18,009 nucleotides of DNA from Bacillota bacterium (GTDB taxonomy: Bacteria > Bacillota > Clostridia > Lachnospirales > Lachnospiraceae): the NCBI GenBank assembly GCA_023436765.1, contig JAEZHX010000146.1, positions 1-18,009 on the forward strand, written 5' to 3'. Positions within the stretch are counted from its first letter, which is position 1; each line of letters opens with the position of its first letter. Position numbers and translations under genes: made by a program. The notes under the pieces were generated by a model. That model was not told the DNA's origin and did no database searches. It was given only the letters and a program-made list of their open reading frames with translations. Shown here piece by piece: positions 14,272 through 18,009 of the stretch.

Positions 14272-15529
14272 TATAGGTCCTGTTCTTAATGTACTCGCTG
14301 GGAGTAATTCCGATTCTTTTTTTGAAGATCCGGCTGAAATAATTCGGGTCCTTATAGCCCACCATGAAGCATACTTCCTTCACGGTATAATTGGAGTTGG
14401 TCAACAACTCCTTTGCTTTTTTTACGCGAAGCATGGAGAGCCAGTCAATAAAGTTAAATCCCGTATTCTTCTTAATCAGCTTACTGAAATACTGAGGGCT
14501 GATATTTACCTGTTCTGCGATATTCTCAAGAGAAATTTCTTCTGAATAATGAGCTTCCAGATAGTCCTTGGTTACCTGTACGATCTTGTTGGTATAATCA
14601 ATGGAAGTTTGAGGCTTCACAAACCCGGTGATATACATAAACTTCTGGTAGGCCCATTCGATCAGAGCATCTCCCGATAAACTCATAATCGTTGTAAACT
14701 GTGAAGTATAATTGTAATAATCAATCCTGCTCTGTCCGTCCAGCTGCGCCGCATGAGCTGCAATAATCAGGGCTTCGATGATCTTATTTCTTTTAATGTC
14801 ATCATTCATGGGCTTGATATAATTCATCATGAGTACGAAAAAATCATAGGCATCGACCTTTTTGAGACGGATCGCTTCCACCAGATGCCTTTCTGCTTCT
14901 GCATAGTCATAGTGATCTTCCGGTACATGCTCCTCGAGATTTGAGACATGGGTTGTCTTACCCGGCTGACAGCGGTACATGCAGGTTAACGCTTCCAAAA
15001 AAGAAGTATAAATTGAGGGAAGGGTGTATGCGTTGCCAATCCCTGCAAAAGCCGATACCTGATATTTCTGCCATATCGCATCAATCAGCTTCTGGGAGAG
15101 TACGATACTATCATTTAACCTGCTGACTTCAGATTGAACTGTGTCAACTGAAACCAATATGCAGATCCGGTTAGAAAGCAGCGGCCCGATTGCGTTCACT
15201 GTATCGGGACCGAGGGTTTTCTTAATGAAGAGATAAAAATCAAATTCATCAATATCATAATCCAGAAAATTTACCGTATGCTCAGGCAATAGCTCCAGCA
15301 AAATTAAATATGCGCTGTCCTTCATATGGAACATATTTTTGAAGCAGTGAAGCTCTTGATAGGTGGTTCCTCGGAAGAATAGGGAGAACATATAATTCTT
15401 CTCAATAAAATATTTAATATCCGCCGTACTGAAACTCTGGCTCGAGATCAAAATCTCAGACTGCAGGCTTTCCCAGAATTCTTTCTGGATAATATGATTG
15501 TGCTGTTGGTTGTCTGTGTGATTATCCAT
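14255..15529 (-). CDS. AraC-family transcriptional regulator
   Basis: This 424-residue protein ends in a standard AraC DNA-binding domain with two helix-turn-helix units: EISLENIAEQVNISPQYFSKLIKK, then YTVKEVCFMVGYKDPNYFSRIFKK followed by the conserved GITPSEY. The preceding 320 residues lack a recognisable receiver domain (no N-terminal DD/D/K pattern); they resemble the mixed helical sensory regions of clostridial YesN-like regulators, and the ligand is unknown. The start is the second of two in-frame ATG codons: AAGGAG (complement of 15537-15542) is seven bases from it but only one base from the first ATG at 15535. Its 3' end overlaps the convergent neighbour by 17 bases. The divergent protease gene is a possible target, by position only. 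Confidence 0.9.
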   Translation of the reverse strand: MDNHTDNQQHNHIIQKEFWESLQSEILISSQSFSTADIKYFIEKNYMFSLFFRGTTYQELHCFKNMFHMKDSAYLILLELLPEHTVNFLDYDIDEFDFYLFIKKTLGPDTVNAIGPLLSNRICILVSVDTVQSEVSRLNDSIVLSQKLIDAIWQKYQVSAFAGIGNAYTLPSIYTSFLEALTCMYRCQPGKTTHVSNLEEHVPEDHYDYAEAERHLVEAIRLKKVDAYDFFVLMMNYIKPMNDDIKRNKIIEALIIAAHAAQLDGQSRIDYYNYTSQFTTIMSLSGDALIEWAYQKFMYITGFVKPQTSIDYTNKIVQVTKDYLEAHYSEEISLENIAEQVNISPQYFSKLIKKNTGFNFIDWLSMLRVKKAKELLTNSNYTVKEVCFMVGYKDPNYFSRIFKKRIGITPSEYIKNRTYINSKN

Positions 15530-15810
15530 AAGCATGCTCCTTGTCTAAATACGGTGTCCGGGCTATGCAATATTGAAATAGTAAAATCCCGTATTCCCAT
15601 ATAAATACCATATAATTCATATTATTTCAATATACATTATACCATATTATGTTATCAAATGCACGATTTTTTTAATAAAATCGCATAATATTGACATAAA
15701 CATACTTTTTTTAAATTTTTTGTCAGCTGCCACAGAAATGTCAAGAAAAATTATTATACTTAAAATGTTAACTTGGAACGACTATATACTTACATAAAGG
15801 ATTGATACTA
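15530..15810. promoter_or_regulatory. Divergent control region of the AraC-type and protease genes
   Basis: On the minus strand TGGTATAAT (15644-15636) is a perfect extended -10 for the regulator gene, giving a start near 15629. On the plus strand TTGACA (15691-15696) has only a weak partner, TAAATT at 15712, and TATACT (15755-15760) is a possible -10 for the protease gene without a good -35. Poor matches on the protease side would fit an activator-dependent promoter. Poly-A/T tracts are frequent from 15660 to 15720. The protease RBS AAAGGA is at 15796-15801. Confidence 0.5.
15570..15633. repeat. Spaced perfect inverted repeat upstream of the AraC-type gene
   Basis: ATATTGAAATA (15570-15580) and TATTTCAATAT (15623-15633) are exact inverted copies of 11 bases, with centres 53 bp apart, close to five helical turns. 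The right copy overlaps the expected transcription start of the AraC-type gene and the left copy lies in its untranslated leader. The arrangement suits binding of a dimer with DNA looping, a mode known for AraC proteins. It could alternatively be a chance feature of A+T-rich DNA. Confidence 0.5.
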
Positions 15811-18009
15811 ATGAGGAAAAGAATAAATTTAAAATACATAGTGCTCCCGGTGATTTTAATCACTTTATCCGTTTTCGGGGCCTGGCTATGGGGTGGTCTC
15901 AGGAAGGAAATGCAGGCTATCAAGGCATTCAAACAGTCAGGGGGCGAAATTGTCGCCATATTTCATCAGCAGCTCGAGGATGAGGATTTGAACTCACTTC
16001 TGGCTTCCCTAAGTGTACCGGTGAAAGTGCTTCGCCATATAGAGAACTATGCATTGATCAGTACAGAGGATCCGGAAATGTACAGGACAGCCCTTATGGA
16101 ACTTGAGCGTAATTCTTCGGTTAGGGCAGTACAAGCCAATTCCGAAATCACCACCATGAGAATAAGTAGCGATACCTATGCGGACAGTCAGTGGGCACTA
16201 AACAATCCCGGGAGCTATTATACTTATCTTAAGGCATCAAGAACCCAGATTAAGTCTACAGTAGATGTGGATATGAATATACCAGAAGCCTGGGAGTTTC
16301 TTAAGGAGGCCAACCTCGGTAAGCGGGAGGTTGTCATAGCAATCATTGATACAGGCGTGGATAGCAACCACCCTGATCTGGTAGGGCATTTCTGGGAAAA
16401 CACAGGAGAGATACCGGACGATGGGATAGATAACGACAACAACGGATATGTGGATGATATCCACGGATGGGATTTTTATAATGAGGATAATACCATATGC
16501 CATTATAAATATAACTATCGATATCAGCTATACTTAGCCGATCCGAAGGATAATGATGATCATGGTACTCATATAGCCGGAATCATCAGTGCAACGGCTG
16601 ATAATAACATTGGTATTGCAGGCATAACTGCCGGGTTTAAGGTAAAGCTAATGGTTTTGAAAATCAACGGAGGGGCTTCAGGCACCGGAAATCTCTCAAG
16701 CGCTGTGGAAGCGGTAAAGTATGCTACCAGAATGGGAGCGGACATCTGTAACCTGAGTTGGGGTACCTACCAATATACTGCGGCTTTGAAGGAGGTAATG
16801 TCTGAATCTGATATGCTCTTTGTCGCTGCCTCAGGTAATACAGGGGAGAATAATGATGAGAGACCAATTTATCCGGCTAGTTTGGAATTGCCTAACCTGA
16901 TATCGGTTACCTTTGTCAATGCTGACGGAAGGCTGACAGACCTGTCCAATTACGGAAAAACTACAGTGGACATTGCCGCACCCGGTGATGATATCTACAG
17001 CACGGTAGTCGGAAGTTATGCTACTATGAGCGGATCTTCGATGGCGGCCCCTCAGGTATCCGCTGTAGCCGCTTTGCTTTATTCATTAGGTGATTTTACC
17101 TATCCTTCAAACATAAAACAACTGATTTTGGATAATCACAAACATATTCCGGAGCTGGAAGGGAAGCTGATCAACCCCGGAATCCCCGATGCATTTCAGA
17201 CGCTTTCAGCAGCCATGAACGGACTGCGGGGGGATTGTGTTCCACCGGTCATTGAACTGAAGACCATTTATGATAATGGAGTCCTGAGAATACCTGTGAA
17301 TATCACGGAAGAAGGCGGCTCCGGTGTCAGGGTAATAAAATGGCTCAGCGGGTCGAAAACCTTAGAGGAGTTTAAACATGGGACGGTAGGAACAACGGTT
17401 AAGGATAATGTAGCCCAGCTGGATCGGGCGGGTGTCTATACCTTCTATGCAGGTGATTTTGCTGGAAATGAAGCTTCAATTGTATACGAGGTGCTTGATG
17501 ATGTTACACCGCCGAAGATTTCCGCCTCCTATACGGTATCCGGCTCCTACAAGACGAGAACGATAGCAATTGATGTAACAGATACACAGAGTAAAGTAAA
17601 GAGGGTAAAATATATGCCCGGCAGTAAAACCGCAACTGATTTCCTGCCAGCCGGATCAGGTACAGAGATCAGTCTGACGGACGGAAAAGGAAGCTTCAAG
17701 GTTACAAAAGACGGTATCTACAGCATCTTTGCGATGGACTACCGAGGCAATATCTATGTCAAAAGGATTAACGTAAAGACTGTTAAGGCAACAGAGCTTA
17801 AGCTGTCCAGAACCACGATAGCCCTGGCCATCGGAGAAAAATACAGTCTGCTGCCGTATGTCAAACCTACAAATTCGACCGACAAAATTACCTATACCAG
17901 CAGTGATAAGTCAATCGCCACCGTAACCTCCAAAGGTACCATCAAAGCGATGAAAGCAGGTACGGTCACAATCACTGTTAAGACCAGCAGCGGCCTAAAA
18001 GCCACCTGT
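15811..18009 (+). CDS. Subtilisin-like (S8) serine protease, 3' end beyond window
   Basis: The frame is open for 733 codons to the window edge. It begins with a basic segment and hydrophobic helix (residues 9-28), a signal or membrane anchor with no clear Ala-x-Ala cleavage site. An I9-like prodomain follows (about 48-115), then the S8 domain with catalytic Asp180 (IAIIDTGVD), His251 (DDHGTHIAG), oxyanion Asn343 (AASGNTG) and Ser410 (MSGSSMAAPQ). Two homologous Ig-like modules follow (about 478-565 and 567-657), each with a PP start, a GSKT motif and a closing YTFYAGD/YSIFAMD. A Big_2-like domain starts near 660 (ELKLSRTTIALAIGEKYSL). AAAGGA lies about nine bases before the ATG. It is probably a cell-surface protease; no link to the lasso locus, which uses B2, is evident. 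Confidence 0.93.
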   Translation, partial: MRKRINLKYIVLPVILITLSVFGAWLWGGLRKEMQAIKAFKQSGGEIVAIFHQQLEDEDLNSLLASLSVPVKVLRHIENYALISTEDPEMYRTALMELERNSSVRAVQANSEITTMRISSDTYADSQWALNNPGSYYTYLKASRTQIKSTVDVDMNIPEAWEFLKEANLGKREVVIAIIDTGVDSNHPDLVGHFWENTGEIPDDGIDNDNNGYVDDIHGWDFYNEDNTICHYKYNYRYQLYLADPKDNDDHGTHIAGIISATADNNIGIAGITAGFKVKLMVLKINGGASGTGNLSSAVEAVKYATRMGADICNLSWGTYQYTAALKEVMSESDMLFVAASGNTGENNDERPIYPASLELPNLISVTFVNADGRLTDLSNYGKTTVDIAAPGDDIYSTVVGSYATMSGSSMAAPQVSAVAALLYSLGDFTYPSNIKQLILDNHKHIPELEGKLINPGIPDAFQTLSAAMNGLRGDCVPPVIELKTIYDNGVLRIPVNITEEGGSGVRVIKWLSGSKTLEEFKHGTVGTTVKDNVAQLDRAGVYTFYAGDFAGNEASIVYEVLDDVTPPKISASYTVSGSYKTRTIAIDVTDTQSKVKRVKYMPGSKTATDFLPAGSGTEISLTDGKGSFKVTKDGIYSIFAMDYRGNIYVKRINVKTVKATELKLSRTTIALAIGEKYSLLPYVKPTNSTDKITYTSSDKSIATVTSKGTIKAMKAGTVTITVKTSSGLKATC

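Noticed and set aside
16224..16503. Two overlapping minus-strand frames near 16.2-16.5 kb
   Set aside because: They lie opposite the catalytic domain of the subtilase, whose active-site motifs are intact.
1..18009. CRISPR arrays, insertion sequences, tRNA or rRNA genes, attachment sites
   Set aside because: I saw no regularly spaced repeats, transposase motifs, cloverleaf sequences or integrase genes.

Overview
The window looks like chromosomal DNA from a clostridial Firmicute, most likely a Lachnospiraceae member of the Anaerocolumna/Lachnoclostridium type. The signs are moderate A+T content, strong AAGGAGG-type ribosome binding sites, frequent TTG/GTG starts, sigma-A promoters with extended -10 boxes, and a clostridial-order rnfCDGEAB operon. 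The genus is inferred from style and family knowledge, not from a search.

Positions 1-6110 hold a lasso-peptide (RiPP) locus of the paeninodin type. It contains the tail of an unknown upstream gene, an HPr-kinase-like peptide kinase (K), an ABC exporter (D), a transglutaminase-fold leader peptidase (B2), and an asparagine-synthetase-like lasso cyclase (C). It also has two small precursor genes. Precursor A2 follows C and is a plausible lasso precursor (leader Thr17 at -2, core Ala1...Asp9). Precursor A1 lies on the opposite strand between K and D, with its own TTG start, strong RBS and intrinsic terminator. Its 18-residue leader aligns with that of A2 without gaps, but its core is a Trp-rich acidic patch followed by a roughly 39-residue proline-rich tail ending in Ser. 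No B1 (PqqD-like RRE) gene is visible, so it may lie left of the window. The expected pathway is leader recognition, B2 cleavage, ATP-dependent ring closure by C, phosphorylation by K and export by D.

Positions 6110-11830 hold a complete Rnf complex (rnfC, D, G, E, A, B), the ion-pumping ferredoxin:NAD+ oxidoreductase. Upstream are two candidate promoters and a near-consensus Rex operator. An intrinsic terminator follows rnfB.

Positions 11830-15660 hold a LacI-type regulator with a candidate auto-operator, a gene of uncertain function with FliD-like features, and a convergent AraC-type regulator whose upstream region carries a spaced perfect inverted repeat. From 15811 to the window end runs a secreted or membrane-anchored subtilisin-family protease with Ig-like and Big_2-like C-terminal modules; it has no stop codon within the window.

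The most unusual part is the two-precursor lasso locus, above all the oppositely transcribed proline-rich precursor with a C-terminal Ser beside a peptide kinase.
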